Source: CAYXOX01 sp964466745 (lineage in GTDB: Bacteria; Pseudomonadota; Alphaproteobacteria; Rhodobacterales; Rhodobacteraceae). From it: a stretch of DNA of 41,981 bases. The notes below the pieces were generated by a model that saw only the letters and a list, made by a program, of their open reading frames with translations, did not search any database and had not been told where the DNA came from. Each line of letters begins with the position of its first letter. The stretch's first letter is position 1. Both the position numbers and the translations under genes were made by a program. The stretch covers positions 1 through 41,981 of the forward strand of contig CAYXOX010000013.1 in the NCBI GenBank assembly GCA_964466745.1, in the 5' to 3' direction. This document shows positions 24,062 through 32,695 of this stretch, piece by piece.

Positions 24062-24841
24062 TCACGCGTCGAGGTCGACCCAGACCGGGACGTGATCGGA
24101 GGGCTTCTCGCGCCCGCGTATTTCGGCGTCGATCCCGGCGTCGAGCAGCCGGTCGGCGCATTGCGGCGTGAGCAGCAGGTGATCGATGCGGATGCCGTCG
24201 TTCCGGTCCCAGGCACCGGCCTGGTAATCCCAGAAACTGTAGTGGCCCGACGCCTTGGTGCGGGCGCGGAAGGCGTCCGTGTAGCCGAGGTTGAGGATGC
24301 GGCGGAAGGCGGCGCGGCTCTCCGGCAGGAAGAGCGCATCGCGCGCCCACGCCTCGGGGCGGGCGGCATCGCGGGGCTCGGGGATCACGTTGTAATCCCC
24401 GGCCATTATCGCGCATTCCTCCGATTTCAAAAGGTCTTGCGCGCGTGTCTTCAGGCGCTCCATCCAGGCCAGCTTGTAGTCGTATTTCGGCCCCGGCGCG
24501 GGGTTGCCATTCGGCAGGTAGAGCCCGCAGAGCCGTACCGCGGTGCTCCCGATCACCGTTGCCTCGATCCAGCGGGCCTGCTCGTCGGTGTCGTCGCCGG
24601 GCAGCCCGCGCGTCACGTCCTCGAGAGGGAGGCGCGAGAGGATCGCAACGCCGTTGAAGCCCTTCTGTCCGTGGGTTTCCACCTGGTAGCCAAGGTCCTC
24701 GATGGGCTCGCGGGGGAAGGCCTCGTCGACCGATTTGATCTCCTGCAGGAGCGCCACGTCGGGGCGCGCCTCCTCGAGCCAGGCCATCAGCGCGGGAAGG
24801 CGTGCCTTGATGCCGTTGATGTTGAAGGTCGCGATGCGCAT
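24062..24841 (-). CDS. xthA: Exodeoxyribonuclease III / AP endonuclease
   Basis: A 259-residue enzyme of the ExoIII/EEP family that repairs abasic sites in DNA. Visible catalytic blocks are ATFNINGIKARL, LLQEIKS (metal-binding Glu), LYLPNGNP, AGDYNVIPEPRDA, the late IDHLLLTPQ and the terminal SDHVPVWVDLDA containing the catalytic Asp-His. Full length for the family. GGAG lies about 9 bases before the ATG. It converges with the monooxygenase gene, with a 28-base gap. Confidence 0.95.
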   Translation of the reverse strand: MRIATFNINGIKARLPALMAWLEEARPDVALLQEIKSVDEAFPREPIEDLGYQVETHGQKGFNGVAILSRLPLEDVTRGLPGDDTDEQARWIEATVIGSTAVRLCGLYLPNGNPAPGPKYDYKLAWMERLKTRAQDLLKSEECAIMAGDYNVIPEPRDAARPEAWARDALFLPESRAAFRRILNLGYTDAFRARTKASGHYSFWDYQAGAWDRNDGIRIDHLLLTPQCADRLLDAGIDAEIRGREKPSDHVPVWVDLDA

Positions 24842-24940
24842 GGGCCGTGCTCCGTTCCTGCCCGGTTCTGCCCGAGCCGCGCCGCGGCGGCAAGGCTCGG
24901 GTTCAGCCGGGGCGCCGGCGGGGAAATCCGCGGGCGCCCC

Positions 24941-24968
24941 TTCAAGCGGTGCACAAGCCGGTTACATT
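24941..24968 (+). promoter_or_regulatory. Candidate promoter for the gene at 25007
   Basis: TTCAAG (24941-24946), 16 bases, TACATT (24963-24968); predicted start about 30 bases before the ATG. Confidence 0.4.
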
Positions 24969-25006
24969 GAAGGCAAGTTGGATCAGGCCGCAAAGGATGC
25001 GATGCG

Positions 25007-25318
25007 ATGTTGAGATTCCTGTTCGGGGCCAAGCCCGCCGCAGCGGCCAAGCCGGAAACCCAGCGCGAGGCCTTCTCGCGGATGCTGGAGGACCTCAACA
25101 CGGCGATCGCGGCCCTTCCCGAGAAACCGAAGGTGATCGTCGATCCGCAGACGGGACGGCTCGATCTCGAGCTGCCCGAGCGGCTTCCGGACGAGACGCT
25201 TGCGCTGCCGAGCCCCGGCCCGGACGGCGGAGCGGGCGCGAGCGCTGCCACGGATACGCGGGAAGAAGGCGAAAACCCGGCGGGCGAGGGGGAACAGGCG
25301 CAAGGGCCGAAAGGCTGA
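25007..25318 (+). CDS. Small hypothetical cytosolic protein
   Basis: A 103-residue protein, not recognised by function. It starts MLRFLFGAKPAAAAKPETQREAFSRMLEDLNTAIAALPEKPKVIVDPQTGRLDLELPERLPDE; the middle is a compact helix plus two-strand segment, and the last 35 residues are acidic, glycine-rich low complexity. No signal peptide. AAAGGA lies 10 bases before the ATG. Good coding composition and a possible promoter support it as real. It diverges from xthA and is followed by two strong hairpins. Confidence 0.7.
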   Translation: MLRFLFGAKPAAAAKPETQREAFSRMLEDLNTAIAALPEKPKVIVDPQTGRLDLELPERLPDETLALPSPGPDGGAGASAATDTREEGENPAGEGEQAQGPKG

Positions 25319-25365
25319 TCGCGGCGGCCGGGCCCGCCGGGCGCGGCGCCTTCGGCAATGAAGTA

Positions 25366-25428
25366 GGCCGGCGCGTGGAGCTGCGCGCCGGCCCGGTCTT
25401 GAGTGAAGCGGGGCTGGAGACTCCCCGC
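25366..25428. terminator. Twin hairpins between convergent genes
   Basis: First hairpin: GGCCGGCGCG (25366-25375) with CGCGCCGGCC (25384-25393), 10 perfect pairs and an 8-base loop. Second: GCGGGG (25408-25413) with CCCCGC (25423-25428), followed on the plus strand by ATCGTCCCCTTT. They separate the genes ending at 25318 (plus) and 25439 (minus) and probably terminate both. Confidence 0.6.
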
Positions 25429-25438
25429 ATCGTCCCCT

Positions 25439-25783
25439 TTAGTTGATATCGATCACACGCGTTGCAAGCACCTCGCCGGTCGGCGAGACGATCTGCGCGA
25501 TCACATCATTGAAATTGGTGTCCAGCACGGGCACGCGCACTTGGTTGTTGGCGCCAGCCTTCAAGGCAACCGAGCCGAGCACGTCGCCCACCACGCCGCG
25601 GTGGAACTGGCGGATCTCCAACGTGCCGCCCGCGTCGGCGCGCACGGTGCCGAGCTCGATGCGCGAGCTGCGGTTCTGCTCTTCGTCGATGAGGCCGAAG
25701 TAGCTGTAGTCGGCCGCGGAGGCGACGCCGGCGGTTGCGGCGATGGCGGTGGCCGCGGCGGCGAGTGTCATCGAGAGTTTCAT
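25439..25783 (-). CDS. Small secreted hypothetical protein
   Basis: A 114-residue protein with a clear Sec signal peptide (MKLSMTLAAAATAIAATAGVASA, cleavage likely before ADYSYFG). The mature 91 residues alternate polar and hydrophobic (RIELGTVRADAGGTLEIRQFH; NNQVRVPVLDTNFNDVIAQIV), suggesting a small beta-sandwich in the periplasm or outside the cell. No cysteine, no enzyme motif. AAAGG precedes the ATG. The family is not recognised. It faces a 515-base gap that must hold its promoter. Confidence 0.75.
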   Translation of the reverse strand: MKLSMTLAAAATAIAATAGVASAADYSYFGLIDEEQNRSSRIELGTVRADAGGTLEIRQFHRGVVGDVLGSVALKAGANNQVRVPVLDTNFNDVIAQIVSPTGEVLATRVIDIN

Positions 25784-26298
25784 GGTAAGACCTTTCGGAT
25801 GTGGTGTCTGTTTCGGTTTCTGGCGAGGTCACTTTCGCGCCTCGGTGACTGTCAGGTGTGGCCGCGAGGCGGGCTTCGCAAGCCGTGGTAAATTCACAAG
25901 ATTTCGTTCCGATCGTGATGATTTCGCGAGATCCGCCGCAAGCTTCGCCGCGTTCCGAAGAAAAGGCGCACAGGTGCACAGGAGGGGCCGCGCTGGCGCA
26001 CCAAGCTCACGGTTTCGCGGTGTCGAGGGGGGGTAGAGCACGCAGCTGCGCGCCAACCGTGACGACACTCGCGAAGGCGTGAAGCTTCGCGCAGGGCTTT
26101 GCAGGGCCTTGCAGGGCCTTGTGGAGGGCGCGGGGCCTCTTTCGCCTTGGTCTTGCCCGAAATGCCGGCGTTAACGCCTGAGCGGCACGGGAAGCGCGAG
26201 GCTTTCCAACGCCACCGCGAAACGACCGTTTCTTCGCAGCTTGGGAGAATCACAGCGAAGCGGCAGGCGCCGCGAACGTCGGGCCGGTCTTGCGCAGC
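25784..26298. other. 515-base gap without a supported gene
   Basis: This is the longest gene-free stretch in the window. It should contain the promoter of the secreted protein and the end of the IscA-type transcript. It holds a GCGAAG/CTTCGC hairpin (26071-26090) and three 10-base tandem repeats (26091-26120). Open frames here have poor coding composition and no ribosome sites. A small RNA is possible but I see no clear terminator. Confidence 0.5.
26091..26120. repeat. Three tandem decamers
   Basis: GCAGGGCTTT, GCAGGGCCTT, GCAGGGCCTT: three adjacent copies of a 10-base unit, one base variant in the first. A hairpin (26071-26090) abuts the array. Too short to be called a known element. Confidence 0.7.
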
Positions 26299-26625
26299 CT
26301 ACATTGAAAATGAGGTGCCGCAGCCGCAGGAGGAGGAGGCGTTCGGGTTCTCGATTGTGAAGCGTGCGCCGATCAGCTCCTCGGAGAAGTCGATCACGGC
26401 ATTCGCGAGGAACGGCAGCGAGACGCTGTCCACCACAACCTTCTCTCCCGCGCCCTCGAGCACGAGGTCGCCGTCGTCCGGCGCGTCGAGCTTGATCTCG
26501 TACTGGAAGCCCGAGCAGCCGCCGCCTGCGACGGCGATCCTGAGTGCCTTGCCCTCGGCGGCGGCACCGATCTCCGCGAGCCGTTCGAAGGCACGGTCCG
26601 TGACTTTCGGGGGCAGGGTCAGCAA
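26299..26625 (-). CDS. Iron-sulfur cluster insertion protein (IscA/ErpA family), TTG start
   Basis: A 108-residue A-type carrier that passes Fe-S clusters to target enzymes. The three ligand cysteines are C37 in GGGCSGFQY and C100, C102 in SSCGCG, in the usual arrangement. There is no ATG in frame near the family start; a TTG at 26625 lies 6 bases after GGAGGA, so I read the protein as starting MLTLPPKVTDRAF. The nearby ATG within that ribosome site is in another frame and hits a stop. A good candidate promoter lies just upstream. It diverges from dgt. Confidence 0.9.
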   Translation of the reverse strand: MLTLPPKVTDRAFERLAEIGAAAEGKALRIAVAGGGCSGFQYEIKLDAPDDGDLVLEGAGEKVVVDSVSLPFLANAVIDFSEELIGARFTIENPNASSSCGCGTSFSM

Positions 26626-26650
26626 GGCTCGTCCTCCATGGCGTTGGGCA

Positions 26651-26679
26651 AACATAAGCGGGCCACGGAAGCGGCGCAA
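26651..26679 (-). promoter_or_regulatory. Candidate promoter of the IscA-type gene
   Basis: Minus strand: TTGCGC (26674-26679), 17 bases, TATGTT (26651-26656). The same two hexamers occur in the candidate rpmF promoter. Predicted leader is about 20 bases. Confidence 0.5.
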
Positions 26680-26820
26680 GGCGGGGCCGGGCCTGCGCGG
26701 AGGCGGTTTCCCGCGCCGGAGCTTTGCGTTAGGAGCGGGGGACCGCGCCGGGAAAAACCCCCGGGCCCCGGCCATGCACCGGCCCGTGCAACCGCAGCTT
26801 CCTGCCGTGAAGGAGAGGCC

Positions 26821-27957
26821 ATGCTCGCAGCCTTCGCCGCCCACCCGGCCCGGGCCCGCGACCGTGCCATCGCCGAGGAGGAGAGCAGCTTCCGCTCGCC
26901 TTACCAGCGCGACCGCGACAGGATCATCCATTCCTCCGCCTTCCGGCGCCTCATGCACAAGACGCAGGTGTTCGTCGTTCACGAAGGAGACAGCTTCCGA
27001 ACGCGGCTCACCCATTCGCTCGAGGTGGCGCAGGTGGCGCGCACCATCGCCGGGGCGCTGGGGCTGGAGACGGCGCTGACGGAGGCCGTGGCGCTGGCCC
27101 ACGATCTCGGCCACACCCCCTTCGGCCATACCGGGGAGGATGCGCTCGACGCGTTGATGCGCCCCCATGGCGGCTTCGATCACAACGCGCAGGCGCTTCG
27201 GATCGTCACGCGGCTCGAACGGCACTATGCCGCGTTCGACGGGCTCAACCTCACCTGGGACACGCTTGAGGGCATCGCCAAGCACAACGGCCCGGTGCCA
27301 CACCCGTTGCCCTGGGCCATGGCCGCCTGCGACCGCGAGCTTGCGCTGGAGCTCGACACCCATGCCAGCGCCGAGGCCCAGGTCGCCGCGCTGGCCGACG
27401 ATATCGCCTATAACAACCACGATCTGCACGACGGGCTGCGTGCCGGGCTCTTCGACGAGGAGGAGATCGCCGCGCTGCCGATGGTGGGCGAGGCCTATGC
27501 CGAGGTGGACAGGCGCTACCCCCGGCTCGATCGAAAGCGGCGGCGCCACGAGGCGCTGCGGCGGGTGTTCGGGCAGATGGTCTCGGACGTGATCGACACG
27601 ACGCGCAAGCGGCTCGCCGAGGCCGATCCGCGCAGCGTGGACGAGGTGCGCCGCCTCGGCGCTCCGGTGGCCGCCTTCTCCGCGGCGCTGCTCGAGGATC
27701 TCGCCGCGATCCGCGGTTTTCTCTTTACGCGGATGTACCGGGCGCCCCAGGTGATGGCCAAGCGGGCCGAGGTCACCGCGGTGGTGGAGGCGCTGTTTCC
27801 GCATTACCTCTCCAACCCGGCTGATCTGCCCGGCAAATGGCGCGAAGACGTGGCCGCCGCCACCGGGCAGACCGAACTCGCCCGAATCGTGGCCGACTAC
27901 ATCGCCGGCATGACCGACCGCTTCGCCCTGCAGGAACACGCGCGCCTGTGCTGCTGA
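26821..27957 (+). CDS. dgt: Deoxyguanosinetriphosphate triphosphohydrolase-like protein
   Basis: A 378-residue HD-domain dNTPase that removes triphosphate from deoxynucleotides and so controls dNTP pools. The metal-binding set is H65 in RTRLTHSLEVAQ, H94-D95 in ALAHDLGHTPFGH, and the later D in LADDIAYNNHDLHDGL. SPYQRDRDRIIHSSAFRRL is the standard N-terminal block of the dGTPase-like group. GGAGAGG precedes the ATG. argS follows in the same direction after about 120 bases with its own candidate promoter. Preferred substrate is inferred only from the family. Confidence 0.92.
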   Translation: MLAAFAAHPARARDRAIAEEESSFRSPYQRDRDRIIHSSAFRRLMHKTQVFVVHEGDSFRTRLTHSLEVAQVARTIAGALGLETALTEAVALAHDLGHTPFGHTGEDALDALMRPHGGFDHNAQALRIVTRLERHYAAFDGLNLTWDTLEGIAKHNGPVPHPLPWAMAACDRELALELDTHASAEAQVAALADDIAYNNHDLHDGLRAGLFDEEEIAALPMVGEAYAEVDRRYPRLDRKRRRHEALRRVFGQMVSDVIDTTRKRLAEADPRSVDEVRRLGAPVAAFSAALLEDLAAIRGFLFTRMYRAPQVMAKRAEVTAVVEALFPHYLSNPADLPGKWREDVAAATGQTELARIVADYIAGMTDRFALQEHARLCC

Positions 27958-28028
27958 GAGGGTCGGCCCGGCAGGCGCGGGCCCGCCGGAGGCCGAGTGC
28001 GGGCATCCGCACGCGCGCCCCGCGCGCG

Positions 28029-28056
28029 TTGACGCGGCGGGTTTGCGTGGTAAACC
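28029..28056 (+). promoter_or_regulatory. Candidate argS promoter
   Basis: TTGACG (28029-28034), 16 bases, TAAACC (28051-28056). Transcription would begin about 10-20 bases before the argS start. Confidence 0.45.
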
Positions 28057-28081
28057 GCCCGCGACCCTTGGGATGCACCCG

Positions 28082-29824
28082 ATGAACCTCTTTTCCGATA
28101 TCCGCGCACTGACGCTGGACGCCCTCGGCGCGCTCGCCGCCGACGGCCGGATTCCAGCCGGCCTCGACCTTTCGGCCGTGACGGTGGAGCCGCCGCGCGA
28201 TCCCGGCCACGGCGACATGGCCACCAATGCAGCGATGGTGCTGGCCAAGCCGGCGGGTCTCAAGCCGCGCGAGATCGCGGCAGAGCTGGCGGTGCGGCTG
28301 GCGGCTGACCCGCGGATCGAGAGCGCCGAGGTCGCCGGCCCCGGGTTCATCAACCTGCGGCTGGCCGAGCGCGTCTGGCAGGAGCTTCCCGCGCAGGTGC
28401 TCGGCGCGCCGGACTTCGGCCGCTCGGAGATGGGAAAAGGGCAGCGGGTCAACGTCGAGTACGTCTCGGCGAACCCGACCGGGCCGCTGCACGTGGGCCA
28501 TACCCGCGGCGCGGTGTTCGGCGATGCCCTCGCCTCGCTGCTCGCCTACGCGGGCTACGACGTGACCCGGGAATACTACATCAACGACGGCGGCGCGCAG
28601 GTCGATGTGCTCGCACGCTCGGTGTACCTTCGGTATCTTGAGGCGCTCGGGCGCGCCGTGGCCTTCGAGGACGGCACCTATCCGGGCGACTATCTCATCG
28701 AGGTGGGCAAGGCGCTGAAGGAGAAGGTGGGCGACGCCTATCTCGACAAGCCCGAGGCGGAGTGGCTGGCCGAGGTGCGCAGCTTCGCCACCGACGCCAT
28801 GCTCGAGCTGATCCGGGCCGATCTCGCCTCGCTCGGGGTCACGATGGACGTCTTCTTCTCCGAGAAATCGCTCTACGGGACGGGGCGGATCGAGGCCGCG
28901 CTGGCGCGGCTCGACGAGGCCGGGCTGATCTACGAGGGCGTTCTCGATCCCCCCAAGGGGAAGACCCCGGAAGACTGGGAGCCACGGCAGCAGACGCTCT
29001 TCCGGTCGACCGCCCATGGCGACGACGTGGACCGCCCGGTGCGCAAGTCCGACGGCGGCTGGACCTATTTCGCTCCCGACATCGCCTACCACTTCGACAA
29101 GATCGAGCGTGGCTTCGACATGCTGATCGACGTCTTCGGCGCCGACCACGGCGGCTACGTGAAGCGCATGAAGGCCGCGGTCTCGGCGCTTTCGGGCGGG
29201 CGGGTGCCGCTCGACGTCAAGCTCACCCAGCTGGTCAAGCTCACCAAGCACGGCGCGCCCTTCAAGATGTCCAAGCGGGCGGGCACCTTCGTGACCCTTG
29301 CCGACGTCGTCGAGCAGGTGGGCCCCGACGTGACCCGGTTCCACATGCTCACCCGCAAGAACGACGCGCCCCTCGAGTTCGATTTCGATCGGGTTCAGGA
29401 GCAGTCGAAGGACAATCCGGTGTTCTACGTGCAATATGCGCATGCGCGGGTGATGTCGGTGCTGCGCAAGGCGGCCGAGGCGGGCCTTGCGGTGGATGAC
29501 GCCGCGCTGGCGGCGGCCGATCCCGCCGGGCTTTCGCACCCCGCGGAGCTAGCCGTGCTGCGCAAGATCGCCGAATGGCCGCGCCTCGTGGAGATCGCGG
29601 CGCGCACCCACGAGCCGCACCGGGTGGCCTTCTATCTCTACGAGCTGGCCTCCGAGTTCCACGCATTGTGGAACAGGGGCCACGACGAGCCTTCCCTGCG
29701 GTTCCTGCAGGAGGACGCGCCCGAGGCGAGCCTTGCCAAAATCGCGCTGGCGCGCGCCGTTTCCGTTGTCATTTCGTCCGGTCTTGGTATCTTGGGCGTG
29801 ACCCCGGTCGACGAGATGCGCTGA
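28082..29824 (+). CDS. argS: Arginyl-tRNA synthetase
   Basis: A 580-residue class I synthetase that charges tRNA-Arg in the cytoplasm. The ATP-binding HIGH equivalent is HVGH at about 136-139 (GPLHVGHTRGAV), and the KMSKS equivalent is KMSKR at about 395 (FKMSKRAGTFVTL). The C-terminal anticodon-binding DALR-type domain is present (PHRVAFYLYELASEFHALWNRG). ATG 28082 (MNLFSDI) is chosen; an in-frame ATG three codons earlier at 28073 is possible. The SPOR-domain gene follows after 94 bases. Confidence 0.96.
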   Translation: MNLFSDIRALTLDALGALAADGRIPAGLDLSAVTVEPPRDPGHGDMATNAAMVLAKPAGLKPREIAAELAVRLAADPRIESAEVAGPGFINLRLAERVWQELPAQVLGAPDFGRSEMGKGQRVNVEYVSANPTGPLHVGHTRGAVFGDALASLLAYAGYDVTREYYINDGGAQVDVLARSVYLRYLEALGRAVAFEDGTYPGDYLIEVGKALKEKVGDAYLDKPEAEWLAEVRSFATDAMLELIRADLASLGVTMDVFFSEKSLYGTGRIEAALARLDEAGLIYEGVLDPPKGKTPEDWEPRQQTLFRSTAHGDDVDRPVRKSDGGWTYFAPDIAYHFDKIERGFDMLIDVFGADHGGYVKRMKAAVSALSGGRVPLDVKLTQLVKLTKHGAPFKMSKRAGTFVTLADVVEQVGPDVTRFHMLTRKNDAPLEFDFDRVQEQSKDNPVFYVQYAHARVMSVLRKAAEAGLAVDDAALAAADPAGLSHPAELAVLRKIAEWPRLVEIAARTHEPHRVAFYLYELASEFHALWNRGHDEPSLRFLQEDAPEASLAKIALARAVSVVISSGLGILGVTPVDEMR

Positions 29825-29918
29825 GCAAGGCGCACGGGTCGGGGTCGAGGCAGGCCGCGGAAACCCGGACGGCACGCGCCGGCGCACATGGCGCGCGAGC
29901 CGAGGCAGTGAGGCGGAG

Positions 29919-30845
29919 ATGAACGAGGAGTTCACCGAGACGGGTGACGCGCCCGAGCGCGGCATCGCGCGTGCCTTCGGGCGCGCCTTTCAGGTTGTCG
30001 GTGGCATCATTTCGCTCGCCCTGCTGGCGGGTATCGTCGCGTGGGGATACCAGCTCGTGATGCGCGACGTCTCCGGCGTGCCCGTGGTGCAGGCGCTCGA
30101 CGGGCCGATGCGCGTGGCGCCCGAGGCGCCAGGCGGCGAGATCGCTCCCAACACCGGGCTCGCGGTGAACCGCGTTGCCGAGGATGGCGGCGCCGCCGCG
30201 CCCGAAGACAGGGTCGTGCTGGCTCCGCCGCCCCCCGAACTGGCGCCCGAAGACACGCCGCTCGGCGTTGTCGACACCAGCGCCGCGCTCGCGCCCCGGC
30301 CGGCGGCCGCCGAGCCGCTGGGCGAGGTCGAGAGCCGCACCGAGCGGCTCGATGCCGCGGCCATACTGGAACTCGCCGACGAGCTGGCCCGCGATGCCGA
30401 CCCCCTGAGCCCGCTCGAGCCGGCGGAGGCCGCCGCGCCCGAGCCCGTGCTGGTATCGGCCACGGCGCGCGCCGTGGGCCGTTCCGACCGCCCGAGCCTC
30501 CGGCCGGGCGCGCGCCTCGTCGCGAGCAGCGCCTCGGCACAGACGACGGCCGCCGTGACGGCGCCCCGCGAGGTCGACCCCGCGAGCATAACGCCCGGAA
30601 CGCGCCTCGTGCAGCTCGGCGCCTACGACAGCCGCGAGACGGCGTTGGCCGAGTGGGTACGCATCTCCAGCCGGTTCGCGGCCTATTTCGACGGCAAGGG
30701 GCGGGTCGTCCAGCAGGCGACCTCGGGCGGCCGCAGCTTCTTCCGCCTGCGCGTCGTGGGGTTCGAGGATCTTTCCGAGGCGCGCCGCTTCTGCGCCACG
30801 CTCGTGGCCGAGAACACCGATTGCATCCCCGTCGTGACGCGCTGA
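29919..30845 (+). CDS. SPOR domain membrane protein
   Basis: A 308-residue bitopic protein: short cytoplasmic start, one membrane helix at about 25-46 (FQVVGGIISLALLAGIVAWGYQLV), a long Ala/Pro/Glu-rich periplasmic linker (about 60-220) and a C-terminal SPOR domain (about 222-305, GTRLVQLGAYDSRETALAEW...FFRLRVVGF). SPOR domains bind glycan strands lacking stem peptides at the division septum, so it probably acts in cell division. GGCGGAG precedes the ATG. nagZ, which recycles the same cell wall, starts 4 bases after its stop. Confidence 0.88.
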   Translation: MNEEFTETGDAPERGIARAFGRAFQVVGGIISLALLAGIVAWGYQLVMRDVSGVPVVQALDGPMRVAPEAPGGEIAPNTGLAVNRVAEDGGAAAPEDRVVLAPPPPELAPEDTPLGVVDTSAALAPRPAAAEPLGEVESRTERLDAAAILELADELARDADPLSPLEPAEAAAPEPVLVSATARAVGRSDRPSLRPGARLVASSASAQTTAAVTAPREVDPASITPGTRLVQLGAYDSRETALAEWVRISSRFAAYFDGKGRVVQQATSGGRSFFRLRVVGFEDLSEARRFCATLVAENTDCIPVVTR

Positions 30846-30849
30846 TAGC

Positions 30850-31896
30850 ATGGGAGCCCCGGCGGCCGTCATTCTGGGATGCAGCGGCCCGGCACTGGCC
30901 CCCGGGGAAGCCGCTTTCTTCCGCGAGGCCGATCCCTTCGGCTTCATCCTCTTCGCCCGCAACGTCACGTCCCCCGACGATCTGAGGCGGCTCGTTGCCG
31001 GTCTGCGCGAGGCCGTGGGGCGGAACGCGCCGGTGGCGATCGACCAGGAGGGCGGCCGCGTGCAGAGGATGGGGCCGCCGCACTGGGCGGCCCGCCTGCC
31101 GGCGCTCGATCAGGCCGCGCGCGTGCCGCGCGAACAGCTGGCCCGGGCCATGTGGGTGCGGGGCAGGGTGATGGCGGCCGAACTCGCCGGCGTCGGGATC
31201 GACGTGAACTGCACGCCCCTCGGTGACATCGCCGATGCCGGCACCCATCCCATCCTGCGCAACCGGCTTTACGGCACCGATCCTGGCATCGTGGCCGAGG
31301 CGGGAGCGGCGCTGGCGGCCGGGCAGGCCGCGGGCGGCGTGCTCGGCGTGCTCAAGCACCTTCCGGGGCATGGGCGCGCCCGGCTCGACAGCCATCTCGA
31401 ACTGCCGCGCGTGGAGGCGCCGCTGGAAGCCCTCGATGCACATGATTTCGCGCCGTTCCGGGCGCTGGCGCATCTGCCCATGGGCATGACCGCGCATGTC
31501 GTCTACACCGCGCTGGATGCAGTGCGCCCCGCCACCCTCTCTCCCCCCGTCATCGCCGCGATCCGCGAGCGCATCGGTTTTTCGGGGCTCCTGATGAGCG
31601 ACGATCTTTCGATGCAGGCGCTTTCGGGCCCCCTCGGCGCGCGGGCCGCGGCCGCCCGCGCCGCGGGCTGCGACGTGGCGCTCCATTGCAACGGCGGGCG
31701 CGCCGAGATGGAGGCGGTGGTTGCCGCGGCAGGCCGGCTCGAGGGCGCCTCCCTCGCGCGGGCCGAGGCGGCGCTTGCGGCCCGGAGGCCGCCCGAGCCT
31801 GCCGATATCACCGCGCTGGAGGCCGAGCTCGCCGCGCTTTCCGCCCCGTCCGCCTTCGCGGACGGAGCCCACGAGGTGCGTGCCGATGGTGTCTGA
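30850..31896 (+). CDS. nagZ: Beta-N-acetylhexosaminidase
   Basis: A 348-residue family 3 glycoside hydrolase of cell-wall recycling; it removes GlcNAc from anhydromuropeptides in the cytoplasm. IDQEGGRVQRM and KHLPGHGRARLDSH (K169-H170) are substrate-binding blocks, and the catalytic nucleophile is D251 or D252 in LLMSDDLSMQAL. It follows the SPOR gene by 4 bases and overlaps scpA by 11, so it is in the same operon. Length is normal for NagZ. Confidence 0.93.
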   Translation: MGAPAAVILGCSGPALAPGEAAFFREADPFGFILFARNVTSPDDLRRLVAGLREAVGRNAPVAIDQEGGRVQRMGPPHWAARLPALDQAARVPREQLARAMWVRGRVMAAELAGVGIDVNCTPLGDIADAGTHPILRNRLYGTDPGIVAEAGAALAAGQAAGGVLGVLKHLPGHGRARLDSHLELPRVEAPLEALDAHDFAPFRALAHLPMGMTAHVVYTALDAVRPATLSPPVIAAIRERIGFSGLLMSDDLSMQALSGPLGARAAAARAAGCDVALHCNGGRAEMEAVVAAAGRLEGASLARAEAALAARRPPEPADITALEAELAALSAPSAFADGAHEVRADGV

Positions 31897-32695
31897 TCAC
31901 CTCGATGCCGGCGAAGATGCCGCGTGGGAGCCCGAGGAGGGCCCGCGCGCCGAAGAGGCGCTGATCGTGGATGTCGAAGGCTTCGAGGGCCCCCTCGATC
32001 TTCTGCTCACCCTTTCGCGCACCCAGAAGGTGGACCTGCGGGCGATCTCCATTCTTGCGCTGGCCGAGCAATACCTCGCCTTCGTGGAGCGGGCGCGAAA
32101 GCTGAGGATCGAGCTGGCGGCGGACTACCTCGTGATGGCGGCCTGGCTGGCCTTTCTGAAGTCGCGGCTTCTGCTGCCGCCCGATCCCGAGGAGGACGGG
32201 CCCACGGGCGAGGAGCTTGCCGCCTACCTCGCGTTCCAGCTCGAGCGGCTGGAGGCGATGCGCACCGCCGCGGCCGCGCTGATGGCGCGCGACAGGCTCG
32301 GGCGCGACAGGTTCGCCCGCGGGCTGCCCGAAGAGGTGTCGCGCATCCGGGACGTCCGTTACGGCGCGACCCTGCTCGACCTGCTGCAGGCCTACGCCCG
32401 GGTCCGCACGCACGACGATTTCCGCCCCTACGTGTTCGAGCGCGAGCGGGTTTTCACCATGGAGCAGGCGCTGGAGCGGATGCGCGGCCTGATCGGCTTC
32501 GCGGGCCAGTGGACCGATATCGTCTCCTACCTGCCCGAGGGCTGGCTGGACGATCCCGCGGCGCGCCGTTCGGCCACCGCGGCCACCTTTGCCGCCGCGC
32601 TGGAGCTCGCAAAGGAAGGCCGGGTGGAGCTGCGCCAGAGCGAGACCTTCGCGCCGCTTCACCTCCGCCGGCGAGAGCCGACCGATGGCAGGTGA
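31886..32695 (+). CDS. scpA: Segregation and condensation protein A
   Basis: A 269-residue kleisin that bridges the SMC heads with ScpB in the chromosome condensation complex. The N-terminal FEGPLDLLLTLSRTQKVDLRAISILALAEQYL is the family signature, and the C-terminal winged-helix region follows TMEQALERM. ATG 31886 overlaps the nagZ end by 11 bases and its own end overlaps scpB by 11, so translation is coupled on both sides. A short acidic N-terminal extension of about 25 residues precedes the core. Confidence 0.93.
   Translation: MVSDHLDAGEDAAWEPEEGPRAEEALIVDVEGFEGPLDLLLTLSRTQKVDLRAISILALAEQYLAFVERARKLRIELAADYLVMAAWLAFLKSRLLLPPDPEEDGPTGEELAAYLAFQLERLEAMRTAAAALMARDRLGRDRFARGLPEEVSRIRDVRYGATLLDLLQAYARVRTHDDFRPYVFERERVFTMEQALERMRGLIGFAGQWTDIVSYLPEGWLDDPAARRSATAATFAAALELAKEGRVELRQSETFAPLHLRRREPTDGR

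Noticed and set aside
25894..26253. A 119-codon minus-strand frame in the large gap
   Set aside because: No ribosome site, Arg/Cys/Pro-rich random-looking composition, and it spans the tandem decamers.
26299..28452. A 717-codon open frame on the minus strand running across dgt and part of argS
   Set aside because: It is antisense to two well-supported genes; only its last 108 codons, the IscA-type gene, carry a recognisable protein.
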